Shown one piece after another: positions 28,228 through 38,312 of a DNA stretch of 64,000 bases (its first letter is position 1; each line of letters opens with the position of its first letter). Position numbers and translations under genes: made by a program. Source of the DNA: Glaciecola flavus (lineage in GTDB: Bacteria; Pseudomonadota; Gammaproteobacteria; Enterobacterales; Alteromonadaceae); contig NZ_JBHRSW010000018.1 of NCBI RefSeq assembly GCF_042646125.1, forward strand, positions 124,001 through 188,000. Direction: 5' to 3'. Below the pieces are notes generated by a model, which made no database searches, was not told where the DNA came from, and saw nothing but the letters and a program-made list of their open reading frames with translations.

Positions 28228-28941
28228 TTATAACATAATGAGTTTTTTGTCGTATAGCAAGTACGTTTTTGTTGATTGTTTACAAAATAGTGTTGCTATC
28301 GCTTTATCGTCAACTGACAAACCACCTGTATAACTGCCGAAAGCAGGCATCAATAGAAGATTTTTGTCCAGTAAAAAGGACTTACCAGTGAATTTCTGTC
28401 GCGAAATATATGTCGATATCTTTGGATGAAAGTGCCCGAAAATTTGTCCTTCATGCGACTTTGGTATACAAATATCACTGGGCTCATGACACAACTCAAT
28501 TGAAAATAAGGTAGTACGTTTCATACGCAAACCAAGTATATTATCTGGAATAACTGGGTCATGATTCCCCAATATCCAAATCCATTTTTTAAGCCCTGAA
28601 ATCGTGCTGTTCAGAAAATTTAGGTCATTTTCATGCATGCGCTTAACAGCATTTCGGTCATGAAAGCTATCGCCCAAACAAATCACACAAGCAGGCTTGT
28701 ATCTTTCGATCGCAACTTGCATTCTCACGAGTGTGTCGTGTGTATCAATAGTCGGTAGAGTGTTGCCAAACTGATTGAGAAAACTGCCTTTCTCAAGATG
28801 TAAATCGGAAATTATTAGTGTATTGCATGCAGGCCAAAAAATGATGCCATCACTGTCCAATATCAGATGTTGACCACAAAACTTTACTGGGATCGCCTTG
28901 TTCTGCTTGATTTTCAGCTCTAGTTCTTTAGCGTCAATCAC
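28228..28941 (-). CDS. pdeM: Ligase-associated metallophosphoesterase PdeM
   Basis: 237 residues. Metallophosphoesterase motifs: ISDLHLEKG, CLGDSFHDR, LGNHDP and FGHFHPK. This is the PdeM family associated with Lhr-type helicases in DNA damage response. It starts at GTG 28941, overlapping the helicase stop (GTGA, 4 bp), with GAGGT just upstream. Usual partners, a ligase and a SNM1-like exonuclease, are not in the window. Confidence 0.85.
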   Translation of the reverse strand: MIDAKELELKIKQNKAIPVKFCGQHLILDSDGIIFWPACNTLIISDLHLEKGSFLNQFGNTLPTIDTHDTLVRMQVAIERYKPACVICLGDSFHDRNAVKRMHENDLNFLNSTISGLKKWIWILGNHDPVIPDNILGLRMKRTTLFSIELCHEPSDICIPKSHEGQIFGHFHPKISTYISRQKFTGKSFLLDKNLLLMPAFGSYTGGLSVDDKAIATLFCKQSTKTYLLYDKKLIML

Positions 28942-31400
28942 TGTACCTCACTATTTTCTAGTAGTTGTCGTATGTCTTGCATCATATCTTCTGCTTCTTT
29001 GTACAAGTTGGCTTGCTCAAGTAATGCCTGCTGCCCATTGCCTGAAATACGTTCACTACGCACACCCAATACAATAGGAATAGCAAGTGGAGAGGGTTTA
29101 GATAGACTTTTGAAGGTATATGCCCGCTCAAAGCGAATGAGGAGATTGGCAGTACGAGTAAGGTCTAGTAGTTCTCGTTCTGCCTCTTGCCGAGTGACTT
29201 TCAACAATACGTGATCCGGGTCATATTTTTTCAATGTGTCGTAGAGCAGGTCACTAGAGAAAGTCACCTGCTTTATTGTTTTTTTGCTGCTGTGATATTG
29301 TTGTTCAATAAGCCCGCTTACAATGGCAACTTGCCGAAAAGCTCGCTTTAACATAGCGGCTTCTAACATCCAATTTTCTAATTCATCACCCAATATATCT
29401 GGCGCAAAAACTTTTGCGATGTGTTTGTGTAGGACTGGTTGAATACTAGCAATCGATAAGCCGTAGTCAGTGACTGAAAAACTCAAAGGTTTTAATCCCA
29501 TTTTTTCCATGCGTTTAGTAATCAACATGCCTAGAGTTTGGTTGGCTTTTCGTCCTTCAAACGTGTAATACAAAGTATACTCTGCCTGCCGATACGAGAA
29601 CTGTTCAATAAGTACTTTATTCGAACAAGGCAACACGGAATAAGCCTGTTGTAGAGCGAGCCATTCACGCACAGTTGCTGGTAGTCGCTGCCATTGTTCA
29701 GGGGTATTTAACAAATGTCGAACAGCTTCACCTAAGTCTGTAGACAAAGGCATTTGCCCCCCAACATAACTAGGAATCTTAGGCTCTTTCGCCTTTCCTG
29801 ATCTAGCCTCAACTATCAAATCTTTGATACATTCAAATTGCAAAACCTCCCCAGCAAAGTAGAAGGTGTCTCCTTTGACAAGTTGTTGCGCAAAATACTC
29901 CTCTACCTCACCAATTATCTTGCCTTGGTGTTTTCGCCTCAAGCGCTTAACACGCATCCGGCCAGCCTCTACAATAGTCCCGATGTTCTGGCGATGACGG
30001 GCAATAACACGTTTATTAGCAGGCTCGTATAAATTAGGTAATATCAACTGAATTCGCTTATATCTATCGTAAGCTTTTAATGCATATCCACCGTCTTCAG
30101 TATACTCCCATAGCTTTTGAAAGCTTTCTCTTTCCAAGTGTTGATAGGGAGGTGCATTACGTATTTGCTGGTAAATTTCTTCTTGAGTGGCTTTTTGACT
30201 GCACAAACAATTTAGAATAAATTGCGGAATGATGTCTAGCGACCCATCCAGGGCTTTTTCGCCGTCTAGCTTTTCATTGTTGATTGCGTCAATTGCACAA
30301 AGGCACTCCAATGCCTCAAATCTGTTAGCTGGTACAAGTATTGCTCTGGATGGCTTGTCAAGTGTGTGATTTGACCGACCGATACGCTGTAACAAGCGAC
30401 AAATCCCTTTTGGAGCTCCGACTTGAATGACCAAATCAACATTACCCCAGTCAATTCCCAATTCTAGTGCTGAGGTAGCCACTATGGCTTTAAGCTGATT
30501 TTTTGCCATTAAGCTTTCAGCTTTTATTCTTTGTTCTTTTGATAAGGCTCCGTGATAAATAGCGATGGGTAGAGCACTGACATTTTCTTCCCATAACAAC
30601 TGAAAAATCAATTCTGCTTGGGCACGTGTATTAACAAAAACTAAACTCGTGTCTGCCTTTTCAATCTCTGCATATATTTCTTTTATCGCATATTTAGCTG
30701 TAAATCCCCCAAAGGGCATGCGACTTTTACTTCGTAGAATGGTCAGTTCAGGCTTAACTTTATTGCTTACCACTATCAATTTGCAAGGTTTACCCGTTAC
30801 ACCTAACCACTTTGCCAAATCGTCTGGATAGGCAACGGTAGCGGACAAACCAAAGCGAATAGCATGCGGGTTTAAAGCATGTAAGCGTGCCATTGCCAAA
30901 GCGGTAAAATCTCCCCGCTTTGTGTTCGCAAAACTATGTACTTCATCCAAAATTATGCATTTCAGCCCAGAAAAAATATTCGGTGCATCAGCGTATGACA
31001 GCATCAACATGAGCGATTCTGGCGTTGTCAATAATATGTCAGGTGGACTTTTTCTTTGCTTTTGTCTCTGGTAAGCAGAGGTATCCCCTGTTCGCGAGGC
31101 AACTTCAATGTCTAGACCGATTTCAGAAATTGGCTGACGTAAATTTCGCTCAATGTCGTGGGTCAGGGCTTTGAGAGGAGAGATATACAATGTGTGGAGT
31201 GACTTTTTAGTCTGTTTGTCTCGTTCAGACAAATCTATGAGACTGGGTAAAAAACCTGAAAGCGTTTTACCTGCGCCTGTAGGCGCAATGAGTAAGCAGG
31301 ACTCTCGGTTGGCAAAACGCGCAAGCATTTCTTTCTGATGACGCCGTATTACCCATTCCTTGCCAGCAAACCATTTTTGAAATCCACAAGGGATGACCAT
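28938..31400 (-). CDS. Lhr-type DEXH helicase (ligase-associated family)
   Basis: About 820 residues from the ATG at 31400; an in-frame TTG at 31418 has a GGAG ten bases earlier and is also possible. SF2 motifs: APTGAGKT, TPESLML, DEVH, LSATVAYP, VATSALELGIDWG and LQRIGRSNH. The second half has the winged-helix and Lhr-specific region (VRHLLNTPEQW...). A role in DNA repair with PdeM is inferred from the family name and gene overlap. Confidence 0.88.
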   Translation of the reverse strand: MVIPCGFQKWFAGKEWVIRRHQKEMLARFANRESCLLIAPTGAGKTLSGFLPSLIDLSERDKQTKKSLHTLYISPLKALTHDIERNLRQPISEIGLDIEVASRTGDTSAYQRQKQRKSPPDILLTTPESLMLMLSYADAPNIFSGLKCIILDEVHSFANTKRGDFTALAMARLHALNPHAIRFGLSATVAYPDDLAKWLGVTGKPCKLIVVSNKVKPELTILRSKSRMPFGGFTAKYAIKEIYAEIEKADTSLVFVNTRAQAELIFQLLWEENVSALPIAIYHGALSKEQRIKAESLMAKNQLKAIVATSALELGIDWGNVDLVIQVGAPKGICRLLQRIGRSNHTLDKPSRAILVPANRFEALECLCAIDAINNEKLDGEKALDGSLDIIPQFILNCLCSQKATQEEIYQQIRNAPPYQHLERESFQKLWEYTEDGGYALKAYDRYKRIQLILPNLYEPANKRVIARHRQNIGTIVEAGRMRVKRLRRKHQGKIIGEVEEYFAQQLVKGDTFYFAGEVLQFECIKDLIVEARSGKAKEPKIPSYVGGQMPLSTDLGEAVRHLLNTPEQWQRLPATVREWLALQQAYSVLPCSNKVLIEQFSYRQAEYTLYYTFEGRKANQTLGMLITKRMEKMGLKPLSFSVTDYGLSIASIQPVLHKHIAKVFAPDILGDELENWMLEAAMLKRAFRQVAIVSGLIEQQYHSSKKTIKQVTFSSDLLYDTLKKYDPDHVLLKVTRQEAERELLDLTRTANLLIRFERAYTFKSLSKPSPLAIPIVLGVRSERISGNGQQALLEQANLYKEAEDMMQDIRQLLENSEVQ

Positions 31401-31520
31401 TTGTTTGCTTGTTCCCAAAATAGAATAGCTCCGCTTTGACTAATAATCTAATTCTACGCAGCATCACGAAAAACTGATCGCAACAAAAACGTCTAAAAAA
31501 TTTGAATAAGTACCTACCTT

Positions 31521-32780
31521 TTAGAATAGGTGGCTGACTACCACCATACTCTGCGTTTGGGTTTGCTCTTGTTCTTGTCCAAAAAATACTCTATTTTCGA
31601 CATCACTTTGATTAAGATGCCATTCAAGACCTATTTCAATGCGTTTGCTGAGGGAGTATCGCCAAGCCAGCGTTAGCGCCTGACCATCACTGTTGTTGGG
31701 ATCGATCCGAACATTGTCTGTTTCATCTACGTCAAACCAGTCATAACGAGCCGATAAACGATGACTCCTGTATGCTGGAGGGCGCCAAGAAAACCCAATG
31801 AAATATGAAGAGAAGTCGGCAGATACCACGCGTTTTCCCATATCGGTTGAACCATCTAATAGCTGAAAAAACACCCGCAGTTCTTTATTTAGATTGTGTT
31901 GTAAAGCTAGGCTATGAAATTTCGTTCGCCAGCCGTACAAACGCTGCTCATTGACCACATTGGGGTCAGCTTGATTATCGTAGAAATAATATCGGATATC
32001 TGTTTTGCGCAAATACTTAAAATGAGCACCAAGGTAGAATCCTACTCGCCCATCTAGCTCCTTAAAGGGTTCTGTCCACGCGGGGCCATTTACACCTTCT
32101 TCGCTAATGACACCGGGAATTGGCGCAAACAATATTCTATCGTGATGCAGACTTTGTCTATCGTGAAACGCAAAACCTCGCCACGGAAGAATAGTCGCTA
32201 ATGTGTCATTGCCCTTGTACGCCGCGGCAATAAATTCCCAAGTCCATGGACTTTTACGCTGTCGACCGAGTGAGTACCAACTGAATTCAGCACCTGCTGT
32301 ACGTAGTTCTTCTCCGTACCAACTATTGATGGCTGATTGTGTAAAAAAATAAGGCGACAACCAGCCAGCAGCGGTATTTTCCACAGAAAATTCAGGATAA
32401 AAGAATCCAATGCGTGCTTTGTGCTTTATCTTAGATGCGGACAAGGGTTTATAAGTAACATATGCTTGGGTTATCCCTACGTTTTTTTCACCATCAGCAT
32501 AGGCGTTTAAAACACTTTTGAAGGACCAGCCATTCCACGCCTTGCTTTGATATTTCAGGAAAGTTTGGGTAATGTTTACTCCGTTATCTTCTGCACGCAG
32601 TATACCTGTTCCATTCTTTTGCCAAGTGACGGGGTCATCAGAATTAATTATTGCGGCTTCAATCCGCCCACTTATTCCTGCCGCATAGCTTTTCTGGGGT
32701 ACTACAATCGCGGTAACCAGCGTGAATAAAAATGTATTGAAGCTAGCCGCGAGAATTTTACTAAATTTCACTCTGTCCAT
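31521..32780 (-). CDS. Outer-membrane porin-like beta-barrel
   Basis: 419 residues with a long signal peptide (to about SYA-A at 33). The rest alternates hydrophobic and polar residues as in 14-18-stranded barrels, and it ends in a terminal Phe (VVVSHLF), the assembly signal. It resembles porins of Shewanella/Alteromonas that lie next to a cupredoxin-domain protein, as here (gap 22 bp, same strand, downstream). The solute is unknown. Confidence 0.75.
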   Translation of the reverse strand: MDRVKFSKILAASFNTFLFTLVTAIVVPQKSYAAGISGRIEAAIINSDDPVTWQKNGTGILRAEDNGVNITQTFLKYQSKAWNGWSFKSVLNAYADGEKNVGITQAYVTYKPLSASKIKHKARIGFFYPEFSVENTAAGWLSPYFFTQSAINSWYGEELRTAGAEFSWYSLGRQRKSPWTWEFIAAAYKGNDTLATILPWRGFAFHDRQSLHHDRILFAPIPGVISEEGVNGPAWTEPFKELDGRVGFYLGAHFKYLRKTDIRYYFYDNQADPNVVNEQRLYGWRTKFHSLALQHNLNKELRVFFQLLDGSTDMGKRVVSADFSSYFIGFSWRPPAYRSHRLSARYDWFDVDETDNVRIDPNNSDGQALTLAWRYSLSKRIEIGLEWHLNQSDVENRVFFGQEQEQTQTQSMVVVSHLF

Positions 32781-32802
32781 TTACTCACCACTTGCCAGCC
32801 AC

Positions 32803-33465
32803 TCATTCGTAATCGTCAAAATCGTAATCTTCTTCGTATTTCAACTCGTCAGGTAATAACTCATTTTTCAACATTACCACTACTTCCTGCGAAGGTTCCT
32901 TGACAGACAAATCGATCACTCGGTCAATATCTTCATTTTTAAGTCGAGGATGCCAGGTTTTTAAGCTGTAACTCCCCAATGGCAAAGAAAGTCGTAGCTG
33001 GCCATCGTCGTCTGTTTTGCCGTATACCGGTGCGTCAGTTACGTACACGTAACCGAGCATCCAATCGTGTACATTACACCCCATTTCGACTATTCCGCCC
33101 GTGTCAAACACAACAGTAGACTTACTTGAGTTATCATAGAGAGCAAGCTCAAATGTTTTTGCCTCAGAAAAACTGTATACGTGATGCTGAACACTATCTA
33201 GGTTAGGGAAATTGACTTCTGCACCAATCGGAACGATTTTGATATGGGGCGTAAACTGCTTGTTTTCTTGTTTTATTGTCGGCTCTGCTTCGGCTGGCAT
33301 GGCCGTGAGATCCTGCCCAAACACAGTAACAACCGTGTTTTTCACTACTTGACCATTTGCGTCTTTTAAAGTTATCAAGACTTCTTCTGCACGTGCAGTA
33401 TTGCAAAAAGCAATAATAATAAAACTCACTGCGGACAGTCGGGCAAGGCTCTTACTCACAATCAT
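32803..33465 (-). CDS. Exported cupredoxin-like protein (MauL/methylamine utilization-like)
   Basis: 220 residues from the ATG at 33465, preceded by AAGAGTGG. Signal peptide to TARAE. A cupredoxin-type core follows: VQHHVYSFSEAK and GGIVEMGCNVHDWMLGYV place His, Cys, His and Met where type-1 copper ligands sit. A beta-sandwich carboxypeptidase-regulatory-like segment follows (GQLRLSLPLGSYSLKTWHP). Acidic tail of 15 residues. Such proteins are annotated as methylamine utilization proteins, but no mau genes are present. Upstream of the porin in a likely operon. Confidence 0.72.
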   Translation of the reverse strand: MIVSKSLARLSAVSFIIIAFCNTARAEEVLITLKDANGQVVKNTVVTVFGQDLTAMPAEAEPTIKQENKQFTPHIKIVPIGAEVNFPNLDSVQHHVYSFSEAKTFELALYDNSSKSTVVFDTGGIVEMGCNVHDWMLGYVYVTDAPVYGKTDDDGQLRLSLPLGSYSLKTWHPRLKNEDIDRVIDLSVKEPSQEVVVMLKNELLPDELKYEEDYDFDDYE

Positions 33466-33675
33466 CAGCCACTCTTTTTTCAACTTGGTAGAACTTAGAT
33501 TGGTTAACGGCGACGATAGCGAAAACTTAAGTAGTACAACTCAATAGCGTGAGCAAGGTGCGATTATATTTGGAGGTTCAGCCTCAACTGGGCATACTCA
33601 ATGATAGTGACAATCAACATTCAATTTGGCAACATTTCCACTTAGGGAAAAATTAGTACGCACAGGCACTGCCAA

Positions 33676-34689
33676 CTAAAACCCCTCCAACACAATCTTA
33701 CCGATTGCTTTTCCTTCCTCAAGTTCGCGCTGCGCGGCAATTAAGTTTTTGGCGTTTATAGCCCCAAGGTTTTTGCCCATCGTTGTTTTTATCGCGCCAC
33801 TATCTATCAGTGCAGAAACCTTATTCAGCAGATGATGTTGCGAGATCATATCGTCGGTTTTGAACATGGAGCGGGTAAACATGAGTTCCCAGTGCAGAGA
33901 TATACTTTTTTGTTTTAAACTGTTTATTGGTATCGCACTTGGATCATCTATCAACGCAAGCTTCCCGAAAGGAGCGAGCAAGGCTACAAATTGTTCAAAA
34001 TAGCTATCAGTCGCATTTAAGCTAGCCACATGTGTCACATTTGTTAAGCCAAAAGCCTCAAGCTGAGGAGCTAATGCTTTGGCGTGATCAACGACATAGT
34101 CTGCGCCTAAACTTTTAACCCAAGCTTGGGATTGCGGTCGCGATGCAGTAGCGATAATCGTTGCCTGAGTTAAATGTTTAGCCAACTGTATTAGCAGTGA
34201 GCCGACGCCTCCGGCTGCTCCCGTAATCAGTAAAGTATCCTTAGCTGATAAGTCACCTTCGGCAAGTTGTAAGCGCTCAAACAATAGCTCCCAAGCAGTA
34301 ATAGCGGTTAGGGGTATGGCTGCCGCTTCAGCATTTGACAAGCTATTCGGTTTTAGCCCGACGATCCTTTCGTCAACCAAATGATACTCGCTATTGCAGC
34401 CTTGCCTAGTGATGTCACCCGCGTAGTACACAACATCACCCACTTTAAATAATTGCGCCTCGTCGCCAACTTCAACTACTTCCCCTACTGCATCCCACCC
34501 CAACACTTTGTAATTGCCGTTTTCGCCTTGTGCCCGTTTGCGTACTTTACAATCGACGGGGTTGACCGATATAGCCGATATTTTCACCAGTAAGTCACGC
34601 CCACTGGGGACGGGGCGAGGTAACTCTATATCGACCAATGCACCTTGTGCATCGAGTGGTAAGGATGACAAATAACCGACTGCTTTCAT
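33676..34689 (-). CDS. Zinc-type alcohol dehydrogenase-like quinone/zinc-binding oxidoreductase
   Basis: 337 residues of the MDR superfamily, zinc-binding alcohol dehydrogenase family branch. N-terminal GroES-like domain (SAISVNPVDCKVR, LGWDAVGEVVEVG) and Rossmann domain with GAAGGVGSLLIQLAK. The catalytic zinc ligands of true ADHs are not evident, suggesting an NADPH enoyl/quinone reductase. Its ATG overlaps the TAA of the M28 peptidase by one base. Confidence 0.85.
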   Translation of the reverse strand: MKAVGYLSSLPLDAQGALVDIELPRPVPSGRDLLVKISAISVNPVDCKVRKRAQGENGNYKVLGWDAVGEVVEVGDEAQLFKVGDVVYYAGDITRQGCNSEYHLVDERIVGLKPNSLSNAEAAAIPLTAITAWELLFERLQLAEGDLSAKDTLLITGAAGGVGSLLIQLAKHLTQATIIATASRPQSQAWVKSLGADYVVDHAKALAPQLEAFGLTNVTHVASLNATDSYFEQFVALLAPFGKLALIDDPSAIPINSLKQKSISLHWELMFTRSMFKTDDMISQHHLLNKVSALIDSGAIKTTMGKNLGAINAKNLIAAQRELEEGKAIGKIVLEGF

Positions 34690-35828
34690 TACTTTCCTTC
34701 CATATATTTAGGTACATTGCGGAGAAAAACATAAAGTGTATGCACATTTTGTTCTTGCTGTTTTTGGAGCCTTACCTGCATATGCGGAAACAATGCACTA
34801 CGCCGATCAAACTTAGTATGCCAAATTTCACCCCAAGCTTTTTCTCGCTCTCGATTGCAGGCAGTTGAATTGTTTTCATCAAAGCAATCCCAATACTTCT
34901 CATCAGCGACTTGGGAGTAACCGTCGAAACCATTTTTGCCGTTGATAGCAAAATTAGTTGCTTCAAGGTAAGCGATATCAATTCCACTGCAAGCAAAGGG
35001 AGAGTGATCTGACCATGAGCCTGTTTCTCCTTCGGGGTAACCAGCCACAGCCGGATGCAGCAAGTGCGGCGAGCTAGGATATAGCTCAACAGATACTTTT
35101 TTAATCGCGTCTCTCAGCTTTACACCGTGCGCGTAGGTGGGCTCTGTAACAAAATCACAAGTGTAAGGTGTAGAGTGTGCACTATGTACATAAAGTTTGT
35201 CGCCACCAATAATAGTGTCCAAATTAATCATACCGATCGTTTTATGCATTTTGACGTCCTTGCGCTGTACATAGTTTTTAGCGCCTAAAAGACCCCGTTC
35301 TTCTGCACCAAACGCCAACAATCGAACGGTAAAAGGCAGAGTTTTGTCTTTTAGCAATTCTCCTAGGCTAATCAAAGCCGCGACACCCGATCCGTTATCG
35401 ATAAGCCCGTGCGAACCAGTGTCGATACCTACCGCATCGTAATGAGCGCCAACAACGATTATTTCATCACTTTGACCTTGGATGTCGATATACAAATTTT
35501 GTGAACGCAAGGCTTGCTCTTCTAGCTCGAAGTTAAAAGGTAAATGCTCCACCTTGTGACCTTGGCGCGTCCATTGTTCTGCGATCCAAGCAGCCATCTG
35601 CCGCTCAAGTTGTGTACCCGCAGTGCGGTCAGCTTTGTCTTCAATAAAGTCGGCAAGATTGATTAGGTCTGGCCATGCCCTTTGTTGAGTGATGTTTTTG
35701 CTCGTTAAATCCTCTTTTTCTGCAATACGATCTCTTGCAGATTGATCAGTGACACCTGTGCAAGCAGTAAGTGAGAGCAACACGCAACTCTTGATTACCA
35801 TTAGGTAACAACTTAATTTGTTTTTCAT
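34689..35828 (-). CDS. M28 family zinc aminopeptidase lipoprotein
   Basis: 379 residues. Lipoprotein signal with lipobox LTAC (residue 23). Peptidase M28 motifs: VVGAHYDAVG (His, metal), DNGSGVAALI (bridging Asp), FGAEERGLLG (catalytic and metal Glu), INLDTIIGG and a final GSWSDHSPFA (His). An outer-membrane or periplasmic aminopeptidase is likely. Co-transcribed with the ADH-like gene. Confidence 0.88.
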   Translation of the reverse strand: MKNKLSCYLMVIKSCVLLSLTACTGVTDQSARDRIAEKEDLTSKNITQQRAWPDLINLADFIEDKADRTAGTQLERQMAAWIAEQWTRQGHKVEHLPFNFELEEQALRSQNLYIDIQGQSDEIIVVGAHYDAVGIDTGSHGLIDNGSGVAALISLGELLKDKTLPFTVRLLAFGAEERGLLGAKNYVQRKDVKMHKTIGMINLDTIIGGDKLYVHSAHSTPYTCDFVTEPTYAHGVKLRDAIKKVSVELYPSSPHLLHPAVAGYPEGETGSWSDHSPFACSGIDIAYLEATNFAINGKNGFDGYSQVADEKYWDCFDENNSTACNREREKAWGEIWHTKFDRRSALFPHMQVRLQKQQEQNVHTLYVFLRNVPKYMEGK

Positions 35829-36074
35829 TTAAGGACTTCTCACAAGCTATGACTCATATGTTCATCATATCGCTTTCTTGTTTATAGACAAGTACTTACT
35901 ACAACTGGCTTTGCATAGTCGCGACATGCGCTCATGTAATCCATGCGCAATCACTAAATTGAGTATCGTTACTCTCAACATCCAATTATATTGGCCGATA
36001 TATTGATGCATCATAAAGGCTAAGTTCAGCCGAGTTGTTTTTTGTAATTACTCCCAAACTGGAAAAACACATTC

Positions 36075-37448
36075 ATGCGTTTATCTTTTCAATGGCTTTC
36101 TGAATCACTCACCCGAAAAATAGGTAGCCTGTCGACAATATTGCTATCTTTCATCCTCGTCGTCATTGTTTATTCGATTATTAAACTTCTCGCAATCAAC
36201 AAAGAAATGCGGGAAGTTGCAGAAATTGATATACCGCTTACTGAAGTAATTGCAGAAATTGAGATACTTCAACTCCAGCAACACTTACTCATCAGGCAGT
36301 TACATATCAAACTTGACAAATCTGCTTCCTTCGAGCCTTTGCAAAAAGAATTTATCCGTTTGAATACGGCACTGAATGAGCAGTTAGCTAGCGCCTCAAC
36401 AATCATTAAAGAGGGCATCGCACAAACACTCATCACAAGTAAAGTAGCGGAGCACCAACAAGCATTGAGTGAAATACAAGTATACAAAAATGCCCATGAT
36501 AAATTTCAAGACAAAGTAGAACATGTATTTTCCAGCGTGGCTAAGTCTATAGACTTGAGGGATGAATACTGGATGGATCTAGAAAAACATAACGCTGCGC
36601 TAGATACACAAACAATCACATTGTTAAAACGAGTAGAAAGCCTAACCGAAGAAATTGCTAAAAACACAGAAAAACACGAAAGAGAATTTTTGTTCGTTAA
36701 TGCGGCACTCGGGCTGAGTGCGCTGTTTATCGGCGTACATATAACTGCGTATATCATCCATTCGTTTAGACAACGCATGGGACATATTCATGGTCAGATC
36801 GAAACACTCCAACGCTCTATCGTCAACCAATCTCCTATCGACACGACTGAAACACCGCTATCTACCAGCAATGACGAGCTTTCTGAGTTAGCAAATGATA
36901 TCCATCAACTTATGCAAAAGTATGATGAGCAGAGGTCAAATCGATACGAGTTCGAAAATCAACTAATCAAGCTCGCCACTACCGATAAACTAACAGGTGC
37001 TTTTAATCGCCACAATTGGGAAGATGCGTTAGTTCAGGAAATTGAGCACGCAAAACAAGACCTGCCGGTCAGTCTCATACTATTTGATGTGGATCATTTC
37101 AAAAAAATTAATGACACTCACGGCCATGATGTCGGTGACAAAGTGCTTAAATACCTGACTTTTCTAATTCAACAAAACATAAGAAAAACCGATCCACTAT
37201 TTCGATTGGGTGGTGAAGAGTTTGCGATACTTGTGAGAGATTTAGATCTTAACCAAGCTAAACAGGTAGCCGAAAAACTGCGCCGTTTAATAGAAAAAAT
37301 TGATAGCCAAACTTTACCGTCATTTACCGTAAGTTTTGGAGTGAGCCAATTTATTCAAGAAGACACACCTGATAGCATATTCAAGAGAGTGGATAGAGCG
37401 CTATACAGTTCAAAAACCCAAGGCAGAAACCAAGTCTCTAGCGCATAG
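36075..37448 (+). CDS. Membrane diguanylate cyclase (GGDEF)
   Basis: 457 residues. TM1 (about 18-40) and TM2 (about 206-232) enclose a helical periplasmic sensor domain, followed by a HAMP-like coil. The GGDEF domain carries RLGGEEF, with GGEEF at 379-383, and an inhibitory site RKTD five residues before it, so active c-di-GMP synthesis with product inhibition is expected. Monocistronic, in the space between convergent/divergent neighbours. The signal sensed is unknown. Confidence 0.92.
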   Translation: MRLSFQWLSESLTRKIGSLSTILLSFILVVIVYSIIKLLAINKEMREVAEIDIPLTEVIAEIEILQLQQHLLIRQLHIKLDKSASFEPLQKEFIRLNTALNEQLASASTIIKEGIAQTLITSKVAEHQQALSEIQVYKNAHDKFQDKVEHVFSSVAKSIDLRDEYWMDLEKHNAALDTQTITLLKRVESLTEEIAKNTEKHEREFLFVNAALGLSALFIGVHITAYIIHSFRQRMGHIHGQIETLQRSIVNQSPIDTTETPLSTSNDELSELANDIHQLMQKYDEQRSNRYEFENQLIKLATTDKLTGAFNRHNWEDALVQEIEHAKQDLPVSLILFDVDHFKKINDTHGHDVGDKVLKYLTFLIQQNIRKTDPLFRLGGEEFAILVRDLDLNQAKQVAEKLRRLIEKIDSQTLPSFTVSFGVSQFIQEDTPDSIFKRVDRALYSSKTQGRNQVSSA

Positions 37449-37486
37449 CGACATTTAGATGGATGTTAAGTTATCCGGAGTTAAGG

Positions 37487-38260
37487 TTATTTAGCACGTT
37501 TTTTGTAAACTTGTACGTAGTTAACTTTGAGATCCTTGCTCAACTTCCATTGCTTCACAAACGGATTGTACTTCATGCCTTTTTCCTCAATCAGCTGAAG
37601 ACGGCTTAAGGATGCCCAACTATTTAGCTCCAAGGGAGTCACAAACAAGCCCCAGCTATGCGTACCTGCGGGTAGATAACGCATAATATACTCAGCACCA
37701 ATAATGCCAAATATGAAAGATTTTATAGTTCGATTGAGTGTGGCAAGCACCACCACCCCATTTTCTCGAGTGAGTTGTGAGCAGTGTTTTACTAAGCCTT
37801 TCTGGTCTGATACGTGTTCAATCACTTCTGCGTTAATCACTACATCGAACATTTCTCCGTCGTCAATCAAGTCTTTTGCAAGCACATTTCGGTAGTCAAT
37901 ATCTAAACCTGACTTTATCGCATGCTGTTTGGCCACTTGCACACTTAATTCACTGGCATCAATACCCACTACCATCGCACCGCGTTTAGCGAGCGCTTCA
38001 CTCACTAAACCACCACCGCACCCTAAATCGAGGATACGCAGCCCCTCTAAACCGCTTATTTTATCGGGGTGCTGTCCAAAGTGACGCGCAATTTTGTCAA
38101 CAAAATAATCGACACGAGCCTCATTAAAATCAAGCGCCAGCTTATACTTCCCTTTTGGGCTCCACCATTCTTCGGCCAACGCGTCAAATCGCGCTATCTG
38201 CTCCGGTGAGACAGATGCATCAACCTTATCTATTTTTTTTATTTCACTCTTATCTAACAT
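37487..38260 (-). CDS. ubiG: Ubiquinone biosynthesis O-methyltransferase UbiG
   Basis: 257 residues from the ATG at 38260; the open frame runs 39 codons further into DUF4112. Class I SAM methyltransferase: LDLGCGGGLVSEAL is the SAM site, DVVINAEVIEHV follows, and C-terminal YNPFVKQWKLSKDLKVNY is characteristic of UbiG. It performs both O-methylations in ubiquinone synthesis. A hairpin lies in the 52-bp gap upstream. Confidence 0.94.
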   Translation of the reverse strand: MLDKSEIKKIDKVDASVSPEQIARFDALAEEWWSPKGKYKLALDFNEARVDYFVDKIARHFGQHPDKISGLEGLRILDLGCGGGLVSEALAKRGAMVVGIDASELSVQVAKQHAIKSGLDIDYRNVLAKDLIDDGEMFDVVINAEVIEHVSDQKGLVKHCSQLTRENGVVVLATLNRTIKSFIFGIIGAEYIMRYLPAGTHSWGLFVTPLELNSWASLSRLQLIEEKGMKYNPFVKQWKLSKDLKVNYVQVYKKRAK

Positions 38261-38280
38261 CACGAACCTTATGAATGATG

Positions 38281-38296
38281 AGGGTCTGTTGACCCT
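38281..38296. repeat. Perfect small hairpin AGGGTC-TGTT-GACCCT
   Basis: Six-base arms with a TGTT loop, located between the ubiG start and the DUF4112 stop. There is no T-tract. A related AGGGTCTGTT string is at 41669-41678 before abgT. Confidence 0.6.
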
Positions 38297-38312
38297 AACT
38301 AATAGCGATGGA

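Noticed and set aside
32803..33465. Part of a methylamine dehydrogenase cluster
   Set aside because: No mau structural or maturation genes are near; only the label of the cupredoxin family suggests it.
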